The position numbers and the translations under genes are program-made. Of a stretch of 18,172 nt of DNA, positions 1 through 7,788 are shown piece by piece. Source of the stretch: Sphingobacteriaceae bacterium UBA2059. Its GTDB lineage: Bacteria; Bacteroidota; Bacteroidia; Sphingobacteriales; Sphingobacteriaceae. The stretch is taken from NCBI GenBank assembly GCA_002332615.1, contig DDAL01000015.1, positions 1-18,172 on the forward strand, written 5' to 3'. Under the pieces are notes generated by a model, which saw only the letters and a list, made by a program, of their open reading frames with translations, did not search any database and was not told the DNA's origin. Position 1 is the first letter of the stretch; the number at the start of each line of letters is the position of its first letter.

Positions 1-1
1 G

Positions 2-1663
2 CGCGTAGATCACAACAACATACCCTGGAATGACAGGCCACAGGCAAAGCCGGGAGAGCCGGCTACGTATGGTGGTTTTTATACTCAGGAACAGGTGAAA
101 GAGATAGTTGCCTACGCTGAAGAACGTAATGTAACGGTTGTACCTGAAATTGAGATGCCTGCTCATGTGGCATCTGTAATTGCTGCATATCCCCACCTAG
201 CCTGCTTCAACAAGCCTCAGCTACCTCTTACAGGTGGAAACTACAAGGATATAGCGTCTAACTATTGTGCCGGCAACGAAGAAGTTTACAAGTTTCTTGA
301 AAATGTTTTAGACGAGGTTATTACTTTATTCCCTTCCAGATACATTCATATTGGGGGGGATGAACTCGATAAAACCAATTGGAAGAAATGCCCTAAATGT
401 CAAAGCAGGATGAAAACGGAGGGATTAAAGAACGAAGAAGAACTGCAAAGTTATTTTATTACGCGGATGGAGAAATACCTGATCAGCAGAAAAAGAAATA
501 TGATCGGCTGGGATGAAATACTTGAGGGCGGCCTTGCTCCTGAGGCTACGGTGATGAGCTGGCGGGGAGAAGCCGGAGGAGTGGCTGCAGCGAGAATGAA
601 ACACGACGTTATTATGACCCCCGGCAATCCCTTGTATTTTGACAACTACCAAGCGGGCCCGGAAGGCGAGCCACTTGCTATAGGAGGCTTTAACACACTA
701 AAAAAAGTTTACGATTATGATCCGATACCTAAGGAACTGAGCAGCGAGGATGCAAAGTATGTTTTAGGCGCACAAGCTAACCTATGGGCCGAGTTTATTA
801 CAACGACTTCTCACCTACAATACATGCTGCTGCCTCGCTTGCTTGCGCTTGCCGAGATTGTATGGACTCCTAAAGAAGTAAAAAACTGGCCAGACTTTAA
901 TAAAAGACTCGTGTATCACTTCAAAGGCTTTGACTTAAAAGGCATTAACTATAGCCCTGGAAACTATAAGGTAGATATTAAGCCTGAAATTAAAAATGGG
1001 CGTTTAAGTGTTATCCTGTCTACAGAGATAGAAAACGCGGATATCTATTATACAACCGACGGCTCCGCACCCTCTTTACAAAGCAAAAAGTATACGAACC
1101 TATTAAATATCGATACATCGGTTACTATAAAGGCCTCTACCGCCATAAAGGGCAAACTAATGGGCGTACAGCCTGCGGTACAAACATTTGTTATCCATAA
1201 GGCCACGGGCAAGGATGTGAGTTATACAAACCCCGTAAGTAGCTATTATCAGGCGAATGGGCCTAACACACTCACAGACGGCGTTAAAGGCACCAAAACA
1301 GTTGGACTGTACTGGCACGGGTTCTCGGGAAAACCCTTAATTGCTACCGTTGATCTGGGAACTCAACAGTTGATAAGCTCTGTAAGCCTTGGCTTTTTAC
1401 AAAATTACAGCGACTGGATATTTTTGCCTCCATTCGTTAAGTTTGAAATTTCGAAGGATGGGAAAAACTATGAAGAGATAGGTCTGATAAAAAATGACAT
1501 CTCACTGGACAATACATCTGCTATAAAAGATTTTACAGCTAGGTTTTCAAAGCAAAATGCCCGCTATATAAGGGTTTCGGCACCAAATAATATATGTCCT
1601 AAAGGCCACAATGGCGAAGGAAAACCCGCCTGGCTTTTCGCAGATGAGTTAGTAGTAGACTAA
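2..1663 (+). CDS. beta-N-acetylhexosaminidase, GH20 (5' end outside window)
   Basis: Secreted or periplasmic glycoside hydrolase expected to remove terminal GlcNAc/GalNAc from chitooligosaccharides or glycans. The reading frame is open from base 2, and the residues before the first possible start (GTG at 95) already match GH20 (GGFYTQEQ, followed by VVPEIEMPAH), so the gene enters from the left and GTG 95 is not the start. The catalytic Asp-Glu pair is in IHIGGDE, codons at 359-364. Further family marks are GWDEI, MSWRGEAGG, YFDNYQ and AQANLWAEF. After the barrel come a chitobiase-type Fn3-like segment (around 980-1200, with YYTTDGSAPS) and an F5/8 type C/CBM32-like beta-sandwich (around 1230-1660, with VDLG, FEISKDGKNY and ARYIRVSA). 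The gene ends at a hairpin terminator. The signal peptide and N-terminal GH20b domain are not visible. Substrate specificity cannot be read from the sequence. Confidence 0.95.
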   Translation, partial: RVDHNNIPWNDRPQAKPGEPATYGGFYTQEQVKEIVAYAEERNVTVVPEIEMPAHVASVIAAYPHLACFNKPQLPLTGGNYKDIASNYCAGNEEVYKFLENVLDEVITLFPSRYIHIGGDELDKTNWKKCPKCQSRMKTEGLKNEEELQSYFITRMEKYLISRKRNMIGWDEILEGGLAPEATVMSWRGEAGGVAAARMKHDVIMTPGNPLYFDNYQAGPEGEPLAIGGFNTLKKVYDYDPIPKELSSEDAKYVLGAQANLWAEFITTTSHLQYMLLPRLLALAEIVWTPKEVKNWPDFNKRLVYHFKGFDLKGINYSPGNYKVDIKPEIKNGRLSVILSTEIENADIYYTTDGSAPSLQSKKYTNLLNIDTSVTIKASTAIKGKLMGVQPAVQTFVIHKATGKDVSYTNPVSSYYQANGPNTLTDGVKGTKTVGLYWHGFSGKPLIATVDLGTQQLISSVSLGFLQNYSDWIFLPPFVKFEISKDGKNYEEIGLIKNDISLDNTSAIKDFTARFSKQNARYIRVSAPNNICPKGHNGEGKPAWLFADELVVD

Positions 1664-1681
1664 GGCAACACTTTTTAGCAC

Positions 1682-1713
1682 AAAAAAAGGAAACTATAAA
1701 GTTTCCTTTTTTT
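1682..1713. terminator. bidirectional intrinsic terminator
   Basis: A perfect 14-bp inverted repeat (A7-GGAAACT at 1682-1695, AGTTTCC-T7 at 1700-1713) with an ATAA loop. The A-tract on one side and T-tract on the other allow termination in both directions. It lies between the convergent GH20 gene and the FKBP gene and is expected to end both transcripts. Confidence 0.85.
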
Positions 1714-1730
1714 ATGAACGTTCCGAAGAA

Positions 1731-2228
1731 TTAATGCCCGGAATGACCGTCGGCGCCGTGTGCATGCCCGTGAGCCAATTCTTCCTCCGTTGCAGGACGT
1801 ACGCTTAGTATCTTACCTATGAAATGTAAATTCTGACCTGCCATTGGATGGTTAAGGTCAACCTTTACTCCTGCATCACTGGTTTCAATAACCATCGCTC
1901 TGAACTGGTTTCCATGATTGTCCTGAAGCGGCAACACACTGCCTATTTTAGGTTTATCCATACCTTCAAAGGTTTCGTTACCTAGTTCTGCATATGCGTT
2001 AGGATCCTTTTCGCCGTAGGCTTCGGCGGCATTTAAGTGAAAATCATACACGTCATTAGCAGCTAATCCACTAAGATTTTCTTCGAACTTTGGAAGCATC
2101 ATCCCAACGCCATATAAAAAAACAAGCGGTTGTTCCTCATCGGCCCTTTCAACGAATACTTCTTCTCCGTCATTAGTGGTGTACAAATCGTACGTTAGTG
2201 CCACTACACTGTTTGATTCAATTTTCAT
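1731..2228 (-). CDS. SlyD-like FKBP-type peptidyl-prolyl cis-trans isomerase
   Basis: Predicted cytoplasmic proline isomerase/chaperone, 165 aa. The fold is the split SlyD type: an FKBP strand-helix part at residues about 1-70, an inserted insert-in-flap chaperone domain at about 71-128, and the FKBP part resuming at about 129-148. Family marks are GVGMMLPKFEENL, AYGEKDP and VDLNHPMAGQNLHF. The last 14 residues are His-rich (five His between 153 and 165), like the metal-binding tail of SlyD but much shorter than in E. coli. No signal peptide is seen. The start MKIESNSVV fits the family. The nearest -7-like box is about 85 nt upstream (TAAGTTTG, read on the minus strand at 2320-2313), so it may have its own leader. 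Nickel handling, as in E. coli SlyD, is possible but not shown. Confidence 0.92.
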   Translation of the reverse strand: MKIESNSVVALTYDLYTTNDGEEVFVERADEEQPLVFLYGVGMMLPKFEENLSGLAANDVYDFHLNAAEAYGEKDPNAYAELGNETFEGMDKPKIGSVLPLQDNHGNQFRAMVIETSDAGVKVDLNHPMAGQNLHFIGKILSVRPATEEELAHGHAHGADGHSGH

Positions 2229-2312
2229 ACTTATTCTTTAATCAGAAATCAGACCCTCGCAGGTATAATCTCTGAAGTTTATCATTAATGTACCTCTTTT
2301 GGTAACAGCGGG

Positions 2313-2320
2313 CAAACTTA
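2313..2320 (-). promoter_or_regulatory. possible -7 box for the FKBP gene
   Basis: On the minus strand this reads TAAGTTTG, an exact match to the Bacteroidota TAnnTTTG -7 element, and it is the only match between the FKBP start and the preceding gene. No TTG/TTTG is seen at the expected 19-21 bp upstream, so the call rests on one half of the promoter. If used, the transcript would have a leader of about 80 nt. Confidence 0.35.
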
Positions 2321-2344
2321 TTCTGTTTTTTTGTATTTTCCATT

Positions 2345-2359
2345 ATTGGCGGCGCCAAT
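2345..2359. repeat. short GC-rich inverted repeat ATTGGC/GCCAAT
   Basis: A perfect 6-bp inverted repeat with a 3-base centre (GGC on the plus strand) in the gap between the DUF5686 stop and the FKBP start. It could be an operator, part of the 3' end of the upstream operon or part of the FKBP control region. No T-run follows it closely on either strand, so it is not called a terminator. Confidence 0.4.
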
Positions 2360-2360
2360 T

Positions 2361-2391
2361 GAAAAATTAATTTGTGCCAAATGGACACAAA
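2361..2391 (-). terminator. likely terminator of the rluD-aminotransferase-DUF5686 operon
   Basis: Immediately after the DUF5686 stop (minus strand) the arms TTTGTG(T)CC and GGCACAAA form an 8-bp stem with one bulged base and a 4-base loop (2371-2391 on the plus strand). They are followed on the minus strand by the U-rich stretch TTAATTTTTC (2370-2361). It is modest in GC but correctly placed and ordered for an intrinsic terminator. Confidence 0.5.
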
Positions 2392-2395
2392 AATA

Positions 2396-4873
2396 TCAGA
2401 ACCCATAAAAGAAGCGTACGGCATAGTTCCTTTTGTCATCCCTTGAAGACGAAAAACCAAAGTCAAGCCTGAATACCAGACGTTGAAATCCGATGTATGC
2501 TTCTGTATAGTGATTTCTGGGTTGGAGAAGGCAGGCTCCGCCAATAATTTCCTCAAGTCTTAACTTTTTTAATAGGGGGATACGACTTAAATAGCGTCCT
2601 GAAAAGTTGTGTTCGATATGTGATTCAAAGTATTTGTCGTCAGTAGCGAACCTGTAAAAGTCCAAAAAGTGAAAATTAGGGAATAATGGGTTGTATATTG
2701 CTGTTTGATTCCCATTAAAGTGCCTCATGTCCGGATAAAAGAGTGACTTGTTATTGAGAAATTTGCCAAAAGAAATATAAAACGAGCTATAGCCCCATAA
2801 CCCGGCATCTATCTTATCCTGATAAATATCTGCGGATAGAAAGTCGTAGTCTACAACCGAATTGAAAAGTCCTTTAAGGCCTTTCCGGTAATTTAAAAGA
2901 ACTGTCGGGTAGCGCGCTGGTTCATAAATCCTGGCGTCGGGCCGGGTTATAAAAGTCTGCCCATAAGTGTACGATAGCTTCGCTCCGACACTAAAAGCGT
3001 TATTAACCGGAAATATGTCTTCTTCCATGCCGGGATACAAGGGATTATTGCTGGTAACCGACCCGGATGCCTTATCAAACAGTACTTTGTTTGATATATT
3101 GGTAACCGGAAAACGGCGGGAAATCTCAGTACCTATAGTAGCTAAAAGTCCGTTAGCTACTTCACGTTGTGCGCTAAAGGACGCGAAGCGTGCCCTATAT
3201 AACTTTAAATAGTTTTTTCCGTTAAACAGCGTAGTGAGCGTATTATAAAAGAGATTCAATGTTCCGCGGCTATTTAAATCCAAAAAGTCTGTTCCCCCTT
3301 TCAGAGTGAAACTTGTATGCTTAAGAGAGTCTAAACGGTAGGTTATCTGTGCATTTGTATTCAAGGTTTTGTTTCCGAATCCATACCTGAACTGTGGTTC
3401 AACTTCAAGCGTTCTTTTTGGACTGAATTGCTTTACGTAACGGGCATTCAGTTTTGTACCCCAGCCCTCCACTGTATTGTAGAAAACGCTGCTGTATAAG
3501 GGGTATATATAGATATAACTACGGTCTTCCGGCATTACTATGCGCTGCCCTAATACCACATATCGCAGGGGCTTAAACTTGTTTTGACGTTTACTCAAAG
3601 AATCTCTTTCTGCATCAGTAGTAAACTCGCTCAAACCCTGCTCTTTTATCTGGTAATTGTGCTCTTCTTCCTGAGTTAGCGGAACAGGGCGGTTTTCTGC
3701 CCACCATTCATTACTGAACTTATTTACATCTTTAGGTATTTTTACAACCTCGTTGTTAAATAGATTGTCTTCGAAGCTGGGATTAGTAATGTAATTGCTA
3801 AACAGACCGGTGAAGTAGCCGTCGAAATCAAAGCCAAGTACTTTTCCCCGGAGGCGTATCGTTATGTCCGAAGGAAGCCAGTCTTCATTATTTACCTGCT
3901 TATAATTTTGCCTGATAAATAGCGTATCAACGAAGTTAATTCGAGAACGTTCAGTGAGCTTGAGGTCTACACTATATAATTTTAAGTCATCTTTAGTAAG
4001 ATAGATAAAACCCTTAAATACAGGGTCGTTTACGCGTTTTGGCACTACAGCTATTTTATAGATCGTTTTCTCTGCCTCGACTTTAGATCCGACCAGCCTG
4101 TAGGTATAGTACTTAGAAGCATTATCAGCAAAGGGGGAAACAAACTTATGATTTCCAAGAGCCTTCCATTGTATTACATTCTTGAAGAAGTTGACCTGAA
4201 AGTCTATTGCACGGTTAAAGCCGAAGCCTTGATTGTCTCCAGCCACCTTAACCGCTTCCATTATTTCCTTACTTTGAGGATATTTATAATAAAACCTTGA
4301 CTTTGTTTCGGATTCATACAATATACCGCGGCGGTTTGAGTCGAGCTGAAGGGTTTTGGCTACTTTCTTCCCCATTATCTTCCTGGGCGCTCCAACCAGC
4401 TTTTGTACACCTTTTGTGTAAACATCACACTCATAAGAAGGTGACGATCTTAATTTTCGCCTTTTAGCTATAACGCTGCTGATCATTTCTGCAGCTATTT
4501 TATCCATGTCAGGACTAACCTTAACCTCTTGCAGAGAATAGACTTCATGCTCTAACCGGAAATTGACAGTTAGAGAAGAATCTACTGTTATATCTCTGAC
4601 AACCCCTTTGAAGCCAACAGACTTTACAAAAAGCCTATATTTTCCTGCTTTAAGTGCTAATTTATAGTGTCCATTCTCGTTTGTAACGGTGGTTAAATTG
4701 GAATCTTTAATATAGACAGATGCGAAGTACACCGGATTGTTCTTTCCGTCGGTTACCTGCCCGCTTAAGTGATATGTACCTTGTGCAGCAGCGTTTGGTA
4801 CAAACAAAAAGACATAAAAGGATATCAAGACTAAGGTAGTAAGTATTTTTCTATGCCCTGATTTAGTCTTCAT
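2396..4873 (-). CDS. DUF5686 protein with carboxypeptidase-regulatory-like domain, predicted outer membrane
   Basis: 825 aa. A signal peptide (residues about 1-31, hydrophobic LVLISFYVFLFV then NAAAQ) is followed by a carboxypeptidase-regulatory-like beta-sandwich at about 34-112 (SGQVTDGKNNPVYFASVYIK, then GHYKLALKAGKYRLFVKSVGFKG in two parts). The remainder matches what I know of DUF5686: an N-terminal soluble part (MISSVIAKRRKLRSSPSYECDVYTK, shown in part) and a long tail rich in alternating aromatic/polar strands. The last residues are FFYGF; a terminal Phe after alternating strands is the usual outer-membrane beta-barrel signature, so I infer a barrel resembling the membrane part of TonB-dependent receptors but with no plug domain seen. 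The function is unknown. It starts 3 nt after the aminotransferase stop, so it is the last gene of that operon. ATG at 4873 is the only sensible start ahead of the signal peptide. Confidence 0.85.
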   Translation of the reverse strand: MKTKSGHRKILTTLVLISFYVFLFVPNAAAQGTYHLSGQVTDGKNNPVYFASVYIKDSNLTTVTNENGHYKLALKAGKYRLFVKSVGFKGVVRDITVDSSLTVNFRLEHEVYSLQEVKVSPDMDKIAAEMISSVIAKRRKLRSSPSYECDVYTKGVQKLVGAPRKIMGKKVAKTLQLDSNRRGILYESETKSRFYYKYPQSKEIMEAVKVAGDNQGFGFNRAIDFQVNFFKNVIQWKALGNHKFVSPFADNASKYYTYRLVGSKVEAEKTIYKIAVVPKRVNDPVFKGFIYLTKDDLKLYSVDLKLTERSRINFVDTLFIRQNYKQVNNEDWLPSDITIRLRGKVLGFDFDGYFTGLFSNYITNPSFEDNLFNNEVVKIPKDVNKFSNEWWAENRPVPLTQEEEHNYQIKEQGLSEFTTDAERDSLSKRQNKFKPLRYVVLGQRIVMPEDRSYIYIYPLYSSVFYNTVEGWGTKLNARYVKQFSPKRTLEVEPQFRYGFGNKTLNTNAQITYRLDSLKHTSFTLKGGTDFLDLNSRGTLNLFYNTLTTLFNGKNYLKLYRARFASFSAQREVANGLLATIGTEISRRFPVTNISNKVLFDKASGSVTSNNPLYPGMEEDIFPVNNAFSVGAKLSYTYGQTFITRPDARIYEPARYPTVLLNYRKGLKGLFNSVVDYDFLSADIYQDKIDAGLWGYSSFYISFGKFLNNKSLFYPDMRHFNGNQTAIYNPLFPNFHFLDFYRFATDDKYFESHIEHNFSGRYLSRIPLLKKLRLEEIIGGACLLQPRNHYTEAYIGFQRLVFRLDFGFSSSRDDKRNYAVRFFYGF

Positions 4874-4876
4874 GCA

Positions 4877-5713
4877 TTATTGTTCGTTTATATACTTATT
4901 TAGGCGACCCAATAACGTTGCAGAAGCTTTATTAAAGTACCGCTTATTATTAAAACCCATAACCCACTGTATCCCATGAATATTATCGACTAAAAACACT
5001 TCTTCTGCCATGTTTAGTATGTCGGGGTTTATTTGTGCTTCAATTACAGGAAGGTTCATTTCGTCAGCTAGATTCATAACAACTTCTCTCATTACTCTTG
5101 AAACACATCCTTCGCCCAAAGATGGCGTATAGAGCCTCTTGTCAAACAATATAAATATATTAGCCCTGAGTGCCTCGCAAAGAAAACCATTTTGATTTAG
5201 TAAAAGCATTTCATCAAGAGATTTTTGCTTGCGATAGATTTCTGCGAGCATACCGGGAAAAAGATATGAATTGCTTAAGTTAGAAAGAAAGTTTAAGGGC
5301 TTAGTTAACTTTTCATAAACATCAATAATGAGCCCTTTATGGTTGCTTACATAGGCCGATATAGGGTTTTCCCACATCTCAATTAAATAGCCACTGCTGG
5401 TGGTTGAAGAGCCTGAGGTATCCCGAAATACACTGAATTTTATGATGGCATTTTTAACGCCCCCATTTCTTTGTGCGAGCTGTTGGACCTGAGTAGTTAG
5501 AAACGAAGTTGTATAGGCCGATCCATCAGAAATGGCAAGAGTATCTAGTCCGTTCTGCAAACGATTAGAATGTAATTCGTCAAATAGAAGATCTCCGTTC
5601 ACAAGACGCATTACTTCGAAAATACTATCACCGTATTTAAAGAAGTTATCTTTTATAGTAAAAAGGGGTTGAGTTGACGATAGTATAGTGCCGTTACAGG
5701 TAATGAAGTTCAT
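4877..5713 (-). CDS. class IV aminotransferase (PabC/BCAT-like)
   Basis: 278-aa fold-type IV PLP enzyme. The probable Schiff-base lysine is K138 in KPLNFLSNL, the position equivalent to K-x-x-NYL in branched-chain aminotransferases and aminodeoxychorismate lyase. The following block DEMLLLNQNGFLCEALRANIF (positions 167-187, usual form tEGsxsNiF) supplies the PLP-contacting Glu180 and Asn185. The N-terminal KDNFFKYGDSIFEVMR matches the family's YGDGVFE motif, with Ser instead of Gly. It could be 4-amino-4-deoxychorismate lyase (folate), a branched-chain aminotransferase or a D-amino-acid aminotransferase; the length fits PabC-like or DAAT-like members better than full-length BCATs. It lies 35 nt behind the pseudouridine synthase and 3 nt before DUF5686, so all three are probably co-transcribed. 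Substrate cannot be decided from sequence alone. Confidence 0.85.
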   Translation of the reverse strand: MNFITCNGTILSSTQPLFTIKDNFFKYGDSIFEVMRLVNGDLLFDELHSNRLQNGLDTLAISDGSAYTTSFLTTQVQQLAQRNGGVKNAIIKFSVFRDTSGSSTTSSGYLIEMWENPISAYVSNHKGLIIDVYEKLTKPLNFLSNLSNSYLFPGMLAEIYRKQKSLDEMLLLNQNGFLCEALRANIFILFDKRLYTPSLGEGCVSRVMREVVMNLADEMNLPVIEAQINPDILNMAEEVFLVDNIHGIQWVMGFNNKRYFNKASATLLGRLNKYINEQ

Positions 5714-5748
5714 AGATGAAGTACTTGTATTATAGTTAACTGAATAAA

Positions 5749-6786
5749 TTAAAGTTCAGTATGAGTGTTAACATAATTCTGCCATTTAAAAAGTACATCT
5801 TTAAAGTCATCAGGCAGTTCGGATACAAAGTTTATTTGTGCTTTTGTAGAAGGATGAACAAAACCGAGAGATAAAGCATGCAAAGCTTGCCTTTTTATCG
5901 TCTCGAAACAGTTAGCTATGAACTGCTTATATTTACTAAAAGTAGTTCCTTTTAAAATTTTATCACCTCCATAAACAGCATCGTTAAATAATGGATGTCC
6001 TATATACTTGAAGTGGGCCCGTATCTGGTGCGTTCGACCTGTTTCAAGCTGGCATTCCACTAAGGTTACATAGTTAAATCTTTGAAGTACCTTGTAATGG
6101 GTTACGGACCATTTTCCTTTTGTTTCATCACTGTAAATATCCATTACGCGCCGGTCTCTAACACTGCGCCCTATATACCCTGTGATAGTGCCCGGCTCGG
6201 TGAGGTCTCCCCATACAAGGGCAACGTACCTTCGCTGAATAGTATGGTCGAAGAACTGCTTTGCCAGACTGGCCATCGATCTTTCGTTCTTGCTTATAAC
6301 TAGTAAGCCGGACGTGTCCTTGTCAATACGGTGAACTAAGCCAGGTCGTCCATCATTTCCTGGTAGATGGGGCAATCGTTGAAAATGGTAAACAAGGCCA
6401 TTAACAAGGGTTCCTGAATAATTATTATAACCAGGATGCACAACCATGCCGGCAGGCTTGTTGATAATCAGGATGTCGTCATCTTCGTATTTTATATCCA
6501 ATGATATGTTTTCCGGATAAACTTCCGTGTCGCGTGGAGGATGGGGTAAAACAACAGAAATTACATCAAACGGCTTAACTCTGTAACTGGCTTTCACCGT
6601 TCGTTTATTTACAAGCACGTTACCCTCGTCAATAGAAACTTGAATTCGATTACGTGAAGCGTTCTCAATACGATGCATCAAAAACTTATCTATCCGCAAG
6701 AGAGATTGCCCTTTATCTACGGTGATAGTAAAGTGTTCATATAATTCCGGCTCTTCAATATCGTTGTTCTCAGGGCTATTACACAT
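5749..6786 (-). CDS. rluD: RluA-family 23S rRNA pseudouridine synthase (RluD-like)
   Basis: 345 aa. It has an N-terminal S4 RNA-binding domain (about residues 28-75, LLRIDKFLMHRIENASRNRI) and then the RluA catalytic domain. The catalytic Asp is D155 in VHRIDKDTSGLLV; other conserved blocks are INKPAGMVVHPG, QRRYVALVWG and LETGRTHQIRAHF with IGHPLFNDAVYGG. S4 plus RluA is the architecture of RluD, which makes pseudouridines in helix 69 of 23S rRNA; RluC also has it, so the symbol is likely rather than certain. It is the first gene of the leftward operon. A -7 box (TATTTTTG) ends only 4 nt before its ATG, so the mRNA may be leaderless. No other Met lies before the S4 domain, which supports this start. 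Confidence 0.93.
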   Translation of the reverse strand: MCNSPENNDIEEPELYEHFTITVDKGQSLLRIDKFLMHRIENASRNRIQVSIDEGNVLVNKRTVKASYRVKPFDVISVVLPHPPRDTEVYPENISLDIKYEDDDILIINKPAGMVVHPGYNNYSGTLVNGLVYHFQRLPHLPGNDGRPGLVHRIDKDTSGLLVISKNERSMASLAKQFFDHTIQRRYVALVWGDLTEPGTITGYIGRSVRDRRVMDIYSDETKGKWSVTHYKVLQRFNYVTLVECQLETGRTHQIRAHFKYIGHPLFNDAVYGGDKILKGTTFSKYKQFIANCFETIKRQALHALSLGFVHPSTKAQINFVSELPDDFKDVLFKWQNYVNTHTEL

Positions 6787-6790
6787 GGCG

Positions 6791-6798
6791 CAAAAATA
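6791..6798 (-). promoter_or_regulatory. -7 box for the rluD operon
   Basis: Minus strand reads TATTTTTG, an exact TAnnTTTG match, 4 nt upstream of the rluD ATG. The nearest upstream TTG (6815-6813 on the minus strand) is only 14 bp away, shorter than the usual 19-21, so the -33 part is uncertain. Its position implies a leader of a few bases at most. Confidence 0.45.
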
Positions 6799-6851
6799 CT
6801 ATTTTGAACTTGCAATTGACATCTTGTACATCATTGTGAGCATTGACTATC

Positions 6852-6859
6852 TATATTTG
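6852..6859 (+). promoter_or_regulatory. -7 box for the D-cysteine desulfhydrase gene
   Basis: TATATTTG, an exact TAnnTTTG match, 17 nt before the ATG at 6877. TTG triplets at 6824-6826 and 6834-6836 give spacings of 25 and 15 bp, flanking rather than hitting the usual 19-21, so only the -7 part is convincing. It is divergent from the rluD promoter in the same 90-bp gap. Confidence 0.45.
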
Positions 6860-6876
6860 CGTGTTAACGAGAACAC

Positions 6877-7788
6877 ATGTTAGAAATTTTTAGCCCGGAG
6901 CAGGAACTACAAAACTCCCTTTTCGTGAGAAAAGGCGTAAGGGTGTTCGTAAAACGCGATGATATGATTCATCCGTTTATTTCGGGCAACAAGTGGAGGA
7001 AACTTAAATATATAATTGATAAAGCCGATAAGGAAGGCAAAAAGCACCTTGTTACCTTTGGCGGCGTCTGGTCTAATCACTTGCTTGCGACAGCCTGCGC
7101 TTGCGCTCAGGCCGGATTTAAAGCTACAGGAATTGTCCGGGGAGAAGATATCAATACGGATACTCTGCTTTTATGTCGCTTATTTGGCATGAAACTAATC
7201 TTTACTGACCGAACCAGTTACCGTGACAAACAGGAGCTTTTTAAGACTATTTGTTCTGATGACCCGTATGCAATGTTCGTTGACGAAGGCGGTAATAGCC
7301 CTGAAGCTGCAAAAGGCTGTGCAGAACTTATAAATGAACTCAATATCCACTACAACCACCTGGTTTGTGCTGCAGGCACAGGCGCTACAGCATCGGGCCT
7401 CTTAAAAGGAATTGTAGACAACGGCTTAACAACCTGCCTGCATGTGATACCTGTACTAAAAGGTGCTGACTTTATTTCACATACCATAAAAGGATATGTA
7501 CCATGCACAGACAATCTGTATCTTCATAAAGATTACCATTTCGGGGGCTATGCAAAAACTGAAACAGTGCTCCTGTCTTTTATAGCGAGCTTTGCAGCCC
7601 AAACCGGTATCCTGCTTGATCCGGTTTATACCGGAAAAATGATGTATGGCCTGTTTGATATGATTGATACAGGTGTATTTAAAGAAGGCGACTCTGTATT
7701 AGCCCTCCATACCGGTGGTTTGTTTGGTTTACTTGGAATGAAAGAACGACTATCAGACGTTCTGAAATGTGCCCGGCTGAGCCTATAG
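6877..7788 (+). CDS. PLP-dependent D-cysteine desulfhydrase / ACC deaminase family, probably D-cysteine desulfhydrase
   Basis: 303-aa fold-type II PLP enzyme of the family annotated as 1-aminocyclopropane-1-carboxylate deaminase/D-cysteine desulfhydrase. The PLP lysine is K39 in SGNKWRKLKY; S66 in GGVWSNH is the conserved catalytic serine; the phosphate loop is GTGAT at 167-171; Tyr251 is in DPVYTGK and the C-terminal HTGG is at 278-281. True ACC deaminases have Glu after that Tyr (E295, Pseudomonas numbering) and Leu in HLGG (L322). Here both are Thr (T252, T279), the pattern associated with D-cysteine desulfhydrases. Expected reaction: D-cysteine to pyruvate, H2S and ammonia. Shorter than the roughly 330-aa proteobacterial enzymes, as is usual in Bacteroidota. 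Its last 6 bases overlap the convergent bshB1. Confidence 0.88.
   Translation: MLEIFSPEQELQNSLFVRKGVRVFVKRDDMIHPFISGNKWRKLKYIIDKADKEGKKHLVTFGGVWSNHLLATACACAQAGFKATGIVRGEDINTDTLLLCRLFGMKLIFTDRTSYRDKQELFKTICSDDPYAMFVDEGGNSPEAAKGCAELINELNIHYNHLVCAAGTGATASGLLKGIVDNGLTTCLHVIPVLKGADFISHTIKGYVPCTDNLYLHKDYHFGGYAKTETVLLSFIASFAAQTGILLDPVYTGKMMYGLFDMIDTGVFKEGDSVLALHTGGLFGLLGMKERLSDVLKCARLSL

Noticed and set aside
95..97. GTG as the start of the GH20 gene
   Set aside because: The frame is open to base 2 and the upstream residues (including GGFYTQEQ) already belong to the conserved GH20 barrel; the gene continues off the left edge.
425..652. Open frames antisense to the GH20 gene
   Set aside because: They lie wholly inside a strongly conserved gene on the other strand, with no recognisable domain and no promoter; treated as shadows.
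1751..1758. CGGCGCCG palindrome in the His-rich tail of the FKBP gene
   Set aside because: Only 8 bp, explained by Ala/Gly/Asp codons in the tail; no associated structure.
2967..3212. Plus-strand open frame inside the DUF5686 gene
   Set aside because: It is antisense to the conserved frame, lacks family resemblance and has no upstream -7 box that I could find.
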